Positions 53,787-64,000 of a DNA stretch of 64,000 nt are shown here, piece by piece. The stretch's first letter is position 1. Each line of letters begins with the position of its first letter. The notes under the pieces were generated by a model, which saw only the letters and a list, made by a program, of their open reading frames with translations, ran no database searches and had not been told where the DNA came from. The DNA comes from Dugong dugon (lineage: Eukaryota > Chordata > Mammalia > Sirenia > Dugongidae). Where the stretch lies: the NCBI GenBank assembly GCA_030035585.1, contig CM057482.1, positions 42,203,501 to 42,267,500 on the forward strand, read 5' to 3'. Position numbers and translations under genes: made by a program.

Positions 53787-54391
53787 CAAAGTGTATGCTG
53801 AGATGGGATTTGTGTGGCCACAAACCCACCACTCTGCTATCCTAAAAGCATTTATATGTATAAGTCCCATGGTGTTGGGGGTTTTGACTGAAATAGAAGA
53901 GCTTTGGAGCACTTGCTCCACAGAGACATGGGAAGCCAGGTAGATGGGGGAGGGTATTGTCTGTTCCCCAAACAGCCCTGTAAATTCAGTATGACACCGT
54001 ATAGGGAAAGACTGCAGGATGAGGCTGAAGTGGCTATTTTGATGCAGATCATCATGAAACTCAAGTCTGAACTCTGCTTCCTCTAGGAAAAGATGATGAA
54101 GGATGACACACAGACAGACAGACCTCCCCCACCTCCACCTTCCCACCTCCCCGACAGACCTCAGAGCAGCTCTAACTCTCCATCGTGCACAATAGTGGAG
54201 AACTCCTGAGCCCAGTGGAGCCCAGAAGGAGAGATGGAGGTGACTGGGGCATGCACAGGAGGTCCTGCTGGTGTTCATGGAAGGCTCTCTAAAGCTATCA
54301 GTGTTAATTTGACCTCATGTGTGCCTAAAGCTAAGGGAGCCTTAGGGACATCTAGGTTCACTTTGCCTAGGGAATGTTGGGCTGAACGCGC
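53787..54391. other. No recognised feature
   Basis: Covered by most of the longest ORF in the window (199 codons, 53679-54278, minus strand), whose C-terminal third reads antisense through the upstream SINE. The remainder shows no domain, and two other frames are also open here. Confidence 0.4.
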
Positions 54392-54633
54392 ATTGTTGCT
54401 GTTGTTAGCTGCCATCAAGTCAGCCCTTGGCTCATGGCAACCCCATGCGCAACAGAACTAAACGCTGCCTGGTCCTGCACCATCTTCATGATCGGTTCTG
54501 GATCTGACCATGTGATCTATAAGACTTTATTGGCTCATTTTCAGAATTAGATCAGCCGGCCTTTCTTCCTAGTCTGCCTTAGTCTGGAAGCTCTTCAGCC
54601 TGGAAGGCAAGAATTCTACCACTGAACCAATAC
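54392..54633 (-). mobile_element. tRNA-Gly-headed SINE, internally deleted
   Basis: Antisense: ttgttgctgttgttagctgc, ggctcatggcaaccccatgc, tggtcctgcaccatcttcat, tttattggctcattttcaga, cggcctttcttcctagtctg. It jumps from gaagctcttcagcc to the head ggaaggcaagaattctacca and ctgaaccaatac. Its head end has a single ccactgaacc, where the copy at 47968 has the 30-unit array. Confidence 0.85.
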
Positions 54634-55269
54634 TTTGATTGAGCATGCATTACCCACTTAAGATTTTTCAAAGCATAAATCTAAAATTTGAGCATCATTT
54701 CTGGAACATTTGACAGTAAGCTACCTAAAATGCTCACTGATAATACTGACTGAATGGGGCAGCCAGTGCCTGTGACTTCTTTCTCTGAAACAGACTTGCC
54801 ACCAACATCAACATACCTCTTCTGTGGATTACCAAATAACTCTATCATTTCTTAATCCAGTTACCAGGGGTGACTAATCTGTTATTAAAGCAATTGCTTA
54901 AGCACTGAGAGAATACGGCTCCCTGTCTTTTAAAATGCACTCAATACTCATAAAACCTAAAAAATTATGGCTCATCATTATATAAAGATTTGTGTCCATA
55001 ATTATGAGTGACAATATATAAATCTAAAGTTTAGCATTCACCTTATGATGCACAATGAAAAATGTGGATCTAAGTACTTTTAATAAGATACTCTAAGAAT
55101 CTATATGGAAAAGAGATCAGTAAATCAATGATACAAAACCAGGAACATTCCTGACTTTTTTTTTTTTTAATGTTGCAACATTAAAAGTTACTTAGTAACA
55201 GGGCTGCATGAGTAGCCTAAACAGAGGAGAGAAATTCAGAACTAAATATTTCTTCCAACTTCTCGCAGG
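54634..55269. other. Largely unique sequence
   Basis: AT-rich, repeat-free apart from a T run at about 55156-55168. It lies just upstream of the exon-like segment. Confidence 0.4.
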
Positions 55270-55310
55270 AGCTCTGATGAAGAAGAAACAATCCAAGTAC
55301 CCATGAAAGG
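55270..55310 (+). other. Exon-like segment, 41 nt
   Basis: Preceded by tatttcttccaacttctcgcag, an acceptor with a good pyrimidine tract, and followed by AAAG|gtttgt, a plausible donor. With the first and last base belonging to split codons, it reads SSDEEETIQVPMK without a stop. The flanks for about 600 bp on each side contain no recognised repeats. Size and context fit a neuronal-type microexon, but I do not recognise the peptide and its 41 nt are not a multiple of three. Confidence 0.22.
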
Positions 55311-56383
55311 TTTGTTTTATATGTTTGATGGTTTGCTTTTTTATGCAAGAGATGATTCAAATTTACACTTGTAAAATTATGTGAATATTTCTGCTCAATG
55401 GCGGTGCCATTATCCCCTTAGCAGTTAATCAAGCAAGTGTATCTTCCTTGAAGTGGATAAAATCCCTCCAGATCCAAATTAAAAGATAGTGTTTCCAATA
55501 ACTTTTGCTAAATTGGAAAAGCTAGGCCTATTCTAGAAACTTCTGTAAGATCAAAATAAAATTTTTTTTCTCTCAAAAGGATAACTTCCCCTTGAACAAC
55601 ACGATTGAGATGTTTACCCATTCTGTTAATTCAAAGGTTTATACCTGTGCAAAAGATCTTATTATGAATCCATATTTTAGCATTTTGAAAGCATACTTCT
55701 TTGAAAAAAATCCATAAACAAAGAAAATATTCAGATGTGTCAAAATCAACAAATCAATGGTTGCCAAAATCTCCAGCTTATGCTGGTAACAAACACGTCA
55801 AGTCTTTTAGAAGGTCTAACACTAAGAATATTTTAAATGACCAATGACATAAAAAATGCATTTGCTTCACACTTTACTGTTTGATGTCAGAAGTGAATTA
55901 AAGAAAAGAAAAAGACAGTCTTGTCAAAATAACGTTTCATCTGTGGTGATTAGGTCCGTCCACAAGTACAAGAGCTCAACCATGCTTAAATAGTTCAACT
56001 TTCAAACTTGATTAAAGATATTCAGGACCAGGCCATGCTTGTATTTAAAAAAAAAAAAAAAAAAAAAAAGTTGTATTTTTTTAACTCTTTTGCAGAAACA
56101 AATGAGTTTCTCTGTCACTCATATGTGATACTAGATTCCGTGGAGTGTCCCAAATATCATGTAAATTTTTGAAAAAAGTGCTCTTATCAACATGTAAGAA
56201 GCAAAAATGTGAAATGGATATTGTGTGGCAGTGTAGATTTGCTCTATCAAATAGGATGATGAATGCAAAAGTACTTTATAAATGGTAAATAAAGCACTAT
56301 ATGCATGCAAGTTATTCAAGTTGCTGGTGAAGCTTCTTTCATAATGTTGATGATGATGATGATAACGCTAATAAGGACAATCA
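55311..56383. other. Largely unique sequence
   Basis: AT-rich, with a pure 23-base A run (56047-56069) not preceded by any recognisable SINE or LINE, and a (GAT)n run at 56348-56363. Confidence 0.45.
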
Positions 56384-56541
56384 AAACCAACCCGTTGCCG
56401 TTGAGTCGATTCTGACTCATAGCAACCCTATTGGACAGAGTAGAACTGCCCCATAGGGTTTCCAAGAAGCAGCTGGTGGATTCAAACTGCAGACCTTTTG
56501 GTTAGCAACCAAGCTCTTAACCACTGTGCCACCAGGGCTCC
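56384..56541 (-). mobile_element. AfroSINE, short type, close to consensus
   Basis: Antisense: ccgttgccgttgagtcgatt, ctgactcatagcaaccctat, gaactgccccatagggtttc, gaccttttggttagcaacca, ccactgtgccaccagggctc. Few differences from the family pattern, so probably among the youngest here. Confidence 0.95.
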
Positions 56542-56559
56542 GACAAGAACAATAGTTAT

Positions 56560-56760
56560 CATTTACTGAGTGCTGTTATTATATGACACCCACTATTTAA
56601 GCACTTTGCATGTATTTGCTTATTTATCACTCACAACAATCCTTCGAATTAGATACTATCATTATCCTCATGTTACAGATGAAGAAACTGAAAGCACAGA
56701 GAAGTTAAAATAAATTACCTGAGGTCACACAGCTCATCAACCTATGACCATTAAAGTAGT
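56560..56760 (-). mobile_element. MIR
   Basis: Antisense: catttactgagtgctgttat, taagcactttgcatgtattt, cactcacaacaatccttcga, gttacagatgaagaaactga, aggtcacacagctcatcaac. Confidence 0.9.
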
Positions 56761-57750
56761 TCTCTGGGCTCTCGTGCAAATGTTGCCACAAATGGAAGTG
56801 CTGGCATGGAACTCATGAGTTACAGTCAAGTTATAGTATGTTATCCAGATGACTCAACATATGATCATGTTACTTTTTAGTTATTGAGGTAAAAGCATGC
56901 ACGCACTCACATACACACATAAACTCATTCAGATACCCAAGGATATTCCAGATATCCTTGAGCCAACACATATATGTGTCTTTTTTATTTTGAAATGATT
57001 TAAACAAGTCATGTGATTTTGCTATGCAAAGGCTCTTTTTGGCATAAAGCAAACATGTACTAAATGTTTGATAAGTAAACTTATGGTCCTCAGCGTGGCA
57101 TTATTTGCCTTACTTGCTTGGCACGTTACTCAGTAAGATTTTGTCTGCAAGTGAAAACAGTCAACGCAAACAGGCTAAAACCAAAATGGGCATTGATTGA
57201 TTCACATAAGTAAAAGAGTCAAATGTAGCCCTGCTTTCAGCCATGGCTGGATCCAGGGACTCAGGTAATGGCATCACATCCATCTCACTGTAACTCCTGC
57301 TCTACTCTGCTCTGCTATTCTCTGCATTGGCTTGTTTCTCAGACAGGCTCTCTCCATCAGTAGTTATTGGATTATATATTGTTATTCTGGAAAAGAGAAC
57401 TCCTCTCTCCTTACAACGCCAATAAAAGTCCTAGGGAAGCCTTGGATTGACCCAACGTGGATCACATACCCATCTTTGAATCAAACACTGCCATCAGGAG
57501 GATAAAGCTTCTGAAAATGGAGAACAGAAAAATAGGAGGAGGAGGTACGGAGGAAAGGGAGAAAAAAGGATGGGAGAAGGAGACATTGCTGATAAATGGA
57601 AGTATGTCAGAAGAGTAGCCTCTCAGCTCAGGAGTGTCTTGCTGATTTTATCCTCAATGTTATCTCAAAAATTTAGCTTCTCAAAAAGAAAGTAAGCAAT
57701 AGAACATTCCATCCTCCTCTTCAAATTACCTTCTTTTTTTGCCTGCCTTG
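56761..57750. other. No recognised feature
   Basis: Ordinary composition with a purine-rich patch at 57525-57590. No repeat or exon recognised. Confidence 0.4.
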
Positions 57751-57890
57751 TTTATGGTATAGTGGTTAAGAGCTATGGCTGCCACCTAAAAGGTCCACCA
57801 GGCACCCCTTAGAAACTCTATGGGGAGTTCTACTTTGTCCTATAGGGTCACTATCAGTCGGAATCAACTCGACAGCAATGGGTTATGGGA
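57751..57890 (+). mobile_element. AfroSINE, short type, with small internal deletion
   Basis: Sense copy: tttatggtatagtggttaag, agctatggctgccacctaaa, aggtccaccaggcacccctt, tagggtcactatcagtcgga, atcaactcgacagcaatggg. The B-box segment between aaggt and ccaccag is deleted. Confidence 0.9.
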
Positions 57891-59239
57891 GTTTATTGTA
57901 TTTAAAGGAAATGGACACAGAGTTTTGAAGAAGGAAAGGCTTATATGGATGATGCCATTCAGGAAGGAAATTGTTTCTTTCCATGCTTCATTATACTTAG
58001 TGATAATTATGGTCAGTATCACAGTGACAATTGTACCATTCCAATAAGTCTACATTCATCTCTACATTCATAAATTAAGAAAATGATACTACAAAGCCTG
58101 CCCCTTTATACGTTTTTTTTTTTTTTCCCCCTCAGACTCTAAGAAAAGGATGAGAGACTCCCTGTGGTCCTTTCTCACACAGTAATATCCTTCTGCCCTT
58201 CTGCACACAAAGGTCCCATTGATTGGAAGGGCAGCTACACTTCTGTGCATGGCCAATGGCTTGGGGATCCAGGAAATTCTCGACTGGTTTAACAAGAATG
58301 AGCACCACACCTTCTGAAAGCTCTACAATGACCAAGTCACAAAAATTGGGCCTGCAATGAGAATCGGTGAAAATAAGGGAAGCGCCTTCAGGCACCTAGA
58401 GGCTGAGGAGATTGAGAGTTCTGATAAGAGCAAATGAGTATCTCAGCCATTCTGCTTCATTCCAGTCTCACATTTTTTTTCTAAGACTTCTTCCTACCCT
58501 CAACAGAGAGAGAGACATCATAAAGAGCCATTCCACAGCCACATAGGTCTGTCCTCTTGCCACGACCCTAAAGCCTCCACAGCACTGCTCTGAATTAGAT
58601 CCTCTCCCTTCTCTAGACTTTTATCTTGACTTTTTTTTAGACTCAAGAGCAGAACACTGAGTAAATCATACTCCTCAACACATACCACATTATCATTCTA
58701 AGTTGGTACCAGGACTTTGCTCATTTGTTTATTACCTTTTATCCCATTTCCCTCTCCCTGTTGATAAGCAGCTGCACTGATGTGTCCGATAAGATCCCTG
58801 AATTTGCACTTATCCTCATAAACGCATTGTATAGCCTGGTTCTGTGTATATAGGTACCTTTCTGAGTCTGTATTTTTAATTTACATCAATGGTGTCCATA
58901 GACCTTGTTCTGTTTCTTAAATTTTTCATGCAGCACGACTTTCAAGATTTAGCTGCACTGCTTCAAACTGCAGCAGGTCTTGCACTCTCTGGCCTTTTAT
59001 TACCCAGCCCCCCCAGTAGTCAGCGCCCACGGTGCCACCATCCTCACTAAGAATGGTCTGATGTATATCCTCACCCAGCCCACTCTGGGTCCTATATGAG
59101 AGCTTTTCTGGGCTCTACATCCAGGAGTGAGACAGCTGGGTCATGCAGCCGTGGGATTGCTCTCCCTCTGTCTTCTCTGCATTGACTGTGTTAGGGATCA
59201 CCTACCCTGGCAACAGTATCAGATCCATATCATGGCAAT
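57891..59239. other. No recognised feature
   Basis: Contains a T run at 58113-58127 and overlapping minus-strand ORFs at 58089-58395 in two frames, both apparently chance. The phrase tctacatccaggagtgagac near 59115 faintly recalls L1M 3' text. Confidence 0.35.
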
Positions 59240-59365
59240 GGGAGCATCTGAGACTCAGGGGCTAAATGATGTGCCTCGCTTCACACAGCTAGCTGAGTGT
59301 TGGGTCAGGACTCACAGCCAAGTTTCTCTAACTCCCAGGTCCATACCCTGTACCACACAGCCTTC
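59240..59365 (-). mobile_element. MIR fragment
   Basis: Antisense: tgagactcaggggctaaatg, atgtgcctcgcttcacacag, ctagctgagtgttgggtcag. Confidence 0.7.
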
Positions 59366-60221
59366 CTCAGAGCTCTTTTGACTTAATGGTCTATGCCCAA
59401 GGCAGCAAGGACACAGTAGGAATCCTTCTTGTAAGAAAGCCAGAACAAGTATCTCTTCCCTTCCCAAGGCAGCCATTCCCCCAGGTGTCTTCAGGCCTGT
59501 TGGGGGCTAGAGAAGAGACCTGGCCACAGGGCCCAAGTTCCCCAGCCTGGGGCCAGCAACCATGCAGTCAGGGGTTACAGAAAGCCCCATTGGCTAGGGG
59601 CCAGGGGACTTAGTCCCCTCCCCCCCCCACCCCCAATGCAGAGAGATTAGCAGCTGCCATCTGGCAAACAGAGTCTCTTCACACAAACTGCAGACCCCCC
59701 TCTGGGCGAATCACGCGTGTGCCCACCACAAGTCAGGCCCAGTGAAACTTTGATGGCTCTATTAATGAAGATGAAAACTTGAGATATGCCAAATACAGAT
59801 TAAATGGCATCTTGGTAACATGATTATCTCTAAATTACTAGCTGCATAGTGAGACGGCCAAGTGACTAATCCTGGGCAGGCTGGGCACTTCTGAGGGAGG
59901 ATTCATGACTTCCAGCCTGCAGGGCATCATGCATGGCGTCACAGGGCTACTTTTCTGAAGAAGGTGCTCTTTTCCAGAGAATTTTGAATTTCTTGACGTT
60001 TGGAGGTTCCACATGTACAGTGGTCTGAAACAAGATGAGCAGGGAAGATAAGTCAGCAAAAAATGGGGAACAATCACAAGACTTTGGCCAATGTTCATAT
60101 ATATACCATTGTTGATCAAATTCACAGAAATGAAAAGGTAGGAATGATACAGAGGAAAGCCTGAAAGTGACAGTCACACCCCTCTTTTCTTTCCACTTCT
60201 GTCTTTATTAAAAAAACAAAA
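59366..60221. other. Largely unique sequence
   Basis: Repeat-free. The 59630-59940 block combines AT-rich and CpG-containing text (ggcgaatcacgcgtgtgccc) and is a candidate regulatory element without direct evidence. Confidence 0.4.
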
Positions 60222-60373
60222 ACAATAACCAAACCCGACTCCAACTCATAGTGACCCTATAGGAAAGAGTAGAACTGCCCCATAGGGTTTCCAAGGAGCG
60301 GCTGGTGGATTTGAACTGCCAACCTTTTGGTTAGCAGATATGCCCTTAACCTCTGTACCAGTAGGGCTCCTTG
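60222..60373 (-). mobile_element. AfroSINE, short type
   Basis: Antisense: ataaccaaacccgactccaa, ctcatagtgaccctatagga, ccatagggtttccaaggagc, accttttggttagcagatat, gtaccagtagggctcctt. Its head abuts the next copy. Confidence 0.93.
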
Positions 60374-60375
60374 CT

Positions 60376-60562
60376 AGTAACTGGTTTGCACCTGATGACT
60401 AACCTAAAGTTTGGTGGCTCGAACCCACCCAGCGGTGCTTCAGAAGAAAAGTGTGGAGATCAACTTCCATAAACATTGCAGCCAAGAAACCCTACAGAGC
60501 AGTTCTACCCTGTAACGCTTGGTGTCGCCATGAGTCAGAATCGACTCGAAGGCAACGGGTTT
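60376..60562 (+). mobile_element. AfroSINE, long type, 5'-truncated
   Basis: Sense: gtaactggtttgcacctgat, gactaacctaaagtttggtg, gctcgaacccacccagcggt, gagtcagaatcgactcgaag. The first bases of the head are missing where it meets the divergent copy at 60222-60373. Confidence 0.9.
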
Positions 60563-60589
60563 TCTCTGCTAGCTGCTTTGGATGCATTA

Positions 60590-60722
60590 GCTCGTATCAT
60601 CTCTGCGAAGTAGGCAATGCCATTCTCATTCTCTACATAAGAAAGTCAAGGCTTGAAAATGTTAGTAACTTGTCTGAAGCCAAACAAGCTAAGACTCAAC
60701 CCAGGTCTCTCCATGTCTGAAG
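60590..60722 (-). mobile_element. MIR fragment
   Basis: Antisense: attagctcgtatcatctctg, gaagtaggcaatgccattct, ttagtaacttgtctgaagcc, agactcaacccaggtctctc. Confidence 0.7.
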
Positions 60723-60968
60723 TTGCAGTTCTCTTAAGGATATGCTATGGTTTGGCTTTTTGATTTTAGGGCATTACAAGAATTTTGAGAATTCCAAGGA
60801 TTATTTCTAAAACAAACAGAAAGCCAGTCCCAATAGGAAGGTTATAAAAATTTCATTTTCCTTAAGACAGAAGATTGGGACTCATCGAGTGGTGGCGGTG
60901 GAGGTGGTTGTTAGTGAAGATCGTCTCTGAGTAATTTTCTGAATAAAATGTCTTCTAAGTTAGCTAGA

Positions 60969-61188
60969 GGTCCCTGGGTGGCGCAAATGGTTTGCACTAG
61001 CCTACTAACCAGAAGGTTCTTGGTTTGAATCCACCCAGTAGCACTGAAGAAGAAAGGTCTGGTGATCTACTTCCATAAAGATTTCATCCATTGAAAACCC
61101 TACAGAGCACAGTTGTACTCTGAAACACATGGGATCGTCATGTGCTGGAATCGACTGGACGGCAATGGGTTTAGTTTGTTTAGTTAAT
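60969..61188 (+). mobile_element. AfroSINE, long type
   Basis: Sense: ggtccctgggtggcgcaaat, ctactaaccagaaggttctt, agaaaggtctggtgatctac, tggaatcgactggacggcaa. A perfect 9-bp target-site duplication ttagctaga flanks it (60960-60968 and 61189-61197). Confidence 0.95.
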
Positions 61189-61197
61189 TTAGCTAGA

Positions 61198-63554
61198 ACT
61201 GTGTAAGAACGACTTTACTTGGCAGCTGTGGAATATACTATGAAACCTCCAAGGATGCCATTTAGCCACAAATGTCTATAAATCTCCTTATAGTTTAATC
61301 ATAATCGGCCAAGAACATGAGCTGGAGATGTGGCATGTAATCTAAATTGTGTATTGTGTAAAGGTTCTCTTCTGAATAAACACCTTTAGAAAACTCCACA
61401 CTTTCTTCTTTATCTTGAAGTGCATTTCCATGCACACTAGACAGACGAACAAAGTGTTGTCCTAAGACTTCAGACATACTATACCTGTTACAATCAGATG
61501 TATAATAGTGGTAGCGGTATTATTGTTTACTTTTCACACTATCAAGAGCAGCTTTAATTTTTGGTTAAGTCCTTGAAATCCCTTTCTGGAAAAGCAAATC
61601 AGATCATATTATCACATTCTCTATTCTCCTGGTTAACAGTGCCATTATCACACCACAGATCCTCAAACAATCAACTAAATTCCATTGTCATTCTGAATCT
61701 CTTCTCTTTCTTTTGTGGTACATTCACAAACTTATTCAGTCTTATGCTTTCTCAAAAGAGAAAACTTTATAGAAACTACCATAAATGGTGCATAATTGTA
61801 AAGGGCTTTAAAAAGCCATATGGAAGTATGAATAATCTTCCTTTTTGTTTCCATCATCCCTAAATATTCTTTCACTTTGTGTTTTGCAATACCTTTTGCA
61901 CCCAGCTTTAGTCAAAATTGTTGTTGGCCATTTGCCAGTTTGAAAGGTCCTACAAAATGAATTGCTTCTTTTGTAAATAAGAAAAAACTCAGTAACTTTT
62001 GGAAATATTGCTTTGAAGGACTGTGCTGGAGTTATAGCTGGCCAGTTATAGTACTTTCTGTGGGGGCAAAGGAGTGCAGTGAGTTTATTGTCTGTTCAGG
62101 AAGTATAAATCATGATCCAGGTAATATTCTGTGCTTGCCTTCATATCTTCTAGTGGCTGTAGTCTGGGGAATCACAAATATTCTTCCAGGAAAGAATCGC
62201 ATATATCCTGTGTCAGGATGGCCTCTCAGTTGTGGTTAAACTTTCAAATGACACCAGTGTCACATGGAAATTGGGTCAAGTTTTTTACGCACTGATTTCT
62301 TGGCTGAGGCTTAATGAGGACATCATGGTTTTTACGTGAATGAGTTCACCCTCTTTTATTGGTTTTCGTTTCTTACTTTTCACTTTAAGAAATTAATGTG
62401 TTACTCCTATAATTTAAATGCCAACCTCTTCTAATATTATTCTTACAAGGTAACTTCTGTTTCGACCATTCTTCATCTTCTTCCTTTCTCATATCACCAT
62501 GTACCTTTCAGAAGAAACATCTTTAAATGGCACATCAAGGACAAATATCGGAGTTGTGAGATCATTTTTAAACCAAAGTGCTTGTCAAAATTAAACCAAT
62601 AATGCATTGCAGGGCAATTCACTTATAGTGTACATTATCATACAAATAATAATGTTTTGTAATTTTTTATAGACTTAGAAATGACTATGGCAGCACACTA
62701 AAGGGAAATTTTTAAAGTTCACATTTTAAAAGAGAAATAGTTCTCCATTCTTGCCCATTGAAACACAGTAGAATTATATTTGAATATACACTAGGAATCA
62801 CTGTGTAATATTATTAAAATAACTTTACTTTCCAATATATAATTCTTCTTGGATCATACAGATAGATACATATATGTATATATATGTAATATTGAAAATA
62901 ATGAGGATAGAATGAAAAGGTGGACTATTTAAGGTAGGATTGGATGGATGATCAATTAAAACGGTATCTCCACACTTTCATTCCTGATGTGAGTTCTGTT
63001 TCATTTTCACCTCTGAAGATTAGCTGGAATAAGATATATTATGCCAAGATATCTGGGCAGGAAATTGCCACTAAGTGTAAAAGAGAGGTATCTAATCTCT
63101 TCATTCTAATAAAAATACAATCAGTCATATTCTATACTGTGAAAAAAAGGCAAAAACATGCAGAAGACTCAAATATTTAGAAAGTTACCTTTAAAAATCG
63201 ACTCATGCAACCTAGAATGAGGGAAACTGAACTAATCAAAGAATGAGGTGCAAAAAGCATCAAGCTTTGTGGATTGCAAGCTTTCAACCAGACTTTTTTG
63301 TATCATCTTACGAAAAATCAGTTTAAATGTCTATTTAAATTTAGAAGATGAACATATATGTATATGTGCCCTCTAGGTATTATATATATATATATATACA
63401 CACACAAAATCTTTGCTCTCCTTATAGACACTGCAAAGTATAATAAGAGCTAGCCTGAATCACTCTCTAAATTTCCGAGATAATGCAAATGTTCCATGGC
63501 ACTCTTGGCCAAACCACAGCCAAATACTGAGCAAAAACATATTTCAAGAGCCTG
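61198..63554. other. Largely unique sequence
   Basis: More than 2 kb without a recognised repeat other than TA-rich patches at 62863-62890 and 63379-63406. The 100-codon ORF at 61561-61863 has no domain. AT-rich overall. Confidence 0.45.
63379..63406 (+). repeat. (TA)n(CA)n microsatellite
   Basis: About ten TA units followed by five CA units. Confidence 0.92.
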
Positions 63555-63605
63555 TTGGAGGGTCGCTATGAGTTGGAATCAACTCGAAGGCAACAGGTTT
63601 GGTGT
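63555..63605 (+). mobile_element. AfroSINE tail, strongly 5'-truncated
   Basis: ggagggtcgctatgagttgg, aatcaactcgaaggcaacag and gtttggtgtgg form only the last 50 bp of a short-type AfroSINE, followed by a T/G-rich end. Confidence 0.85.
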
Positions 63606-64000
63606 GGGGTTTTGTTGTTGTTGCTTGTTTTTGTTTTTTGGTTGGGTAAGAGATGTGATGATTCTTCATCTTCACATATCAGATCTCAAATGGGGTCTCC
63701 TCGGGAAGCCGAGTTTCATTCCAGGAAAGACTTCATTTTAAAGACCAAGGCCCATTATCCTAGAATCTCGGGAACCTGAGATTCTAGAAGCTATGGTTTA
63801 GTGGAAATTTTAATTTGAGGCCAACATGTACTGGTGTCACACAAAAAACACAGTCTTCAAGAATATTAACACTAACCAACTCAGGCTTAAATGCCTCCTG
63901 CATGTGTTAATACAAGTGTTTTCTGGAAGTAAATTTGGCCACAAAAATCTTCCTTGTTTAGGAGCTGGCATATTTTTTGTTTTCATCTGTGGCATTGTGT
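63606..64000. other. No recognised feature
   Basis: Unique-looking DNA to the window end, with overlapping chance ORFs at 63496-63779. Confidence 0.4.

Noticed and set aside
53679-54278. 199-codon minus-strand ORF, the longest in the window
   Set aside because: Its C-terminal part is antisense SINE sequence (53679-53778). The rest shows no domain, and other frames on both strands are also open there.

Overview
The window is about 64 kb of non-coding nuclear DNA from an afrotherian mammal, most probably an elephant or a close paenungulate relative. The main evidence is the dense coverage by AfroSINEs, which are restricted to Afrotheria. I count about 29 copies on both strands, recognised by a tRNA-like head (aaccaaaaggt...ggttcgaatcc) and a tail ending gagtcggaatcgactcgacggcaa. 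RTE-type LINE fragments carry the same tail. Two segments match what I remember of an L1 3' UTR abundant in elephant DNA. Older repeats shared by all placental mammals (MIR, L2, MER5A, MLT1, L1M) lie underneath. No gene can be called. Every long open frame is either inside a repeat or an unsupported chance ORF, so the window is best read as intergenic or deep intronic.

Layout. 1-4.1 kb: AfroSINEs, an RTE-tailed SINE inside a MIR, a hAT MITE, L1M 3' ends and an antisense L1 3' UTR. 4.1-18.5 kb: scattered AfroSINEs, MIR and L2, an RTE 3' end (7.85-8.3 kb) and a largely unique block (10.65-14 kb) with an exon-like segment at 12716-12775. 18.5-25.1 kb: a nearly full-length antisense L1M, interrupted by a plus-strand L1 ORF2 fragment and by an AfroSINE. 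25-39 kb: L2, MIR and MITE remnants, many split by younger insertions; the best case is a tRNA-Gly-headed SINE at 36047-36730 carrying two nested AfroSINEs. 39-48 kb: an L1 3' UTR, an MLT1 LTR, more AfroSINEs and long unique stretches. 47.97-48.62 kb: a tRNA-Gly-headed SINE whose head has expanded into 30 in-phase copies of an 11-bp unit. 49-64 kb: L2, MIR and AfroSINEs, two more tRNA-Gly-headed SINEs, and an exon-like segment at 55270-55310.

How the parts relate. Three kinds of short element (short AfroSINE, long AfroSINE, tRNA-Gly-headed SINE) differ in their heads but share tail or middle modules with each other and with the RTE LINE. This fits SINEs copied by RTE machinery and exchanging modules. 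Many insertions keep visible target-site duplications, so relative ages can be read from the nesting. The most unusual object is the 11-bp minisatellite: each unit, read on the minus strand, is close to a Pol III A box. Family names come from memory of consensus sequences, not from a database search.
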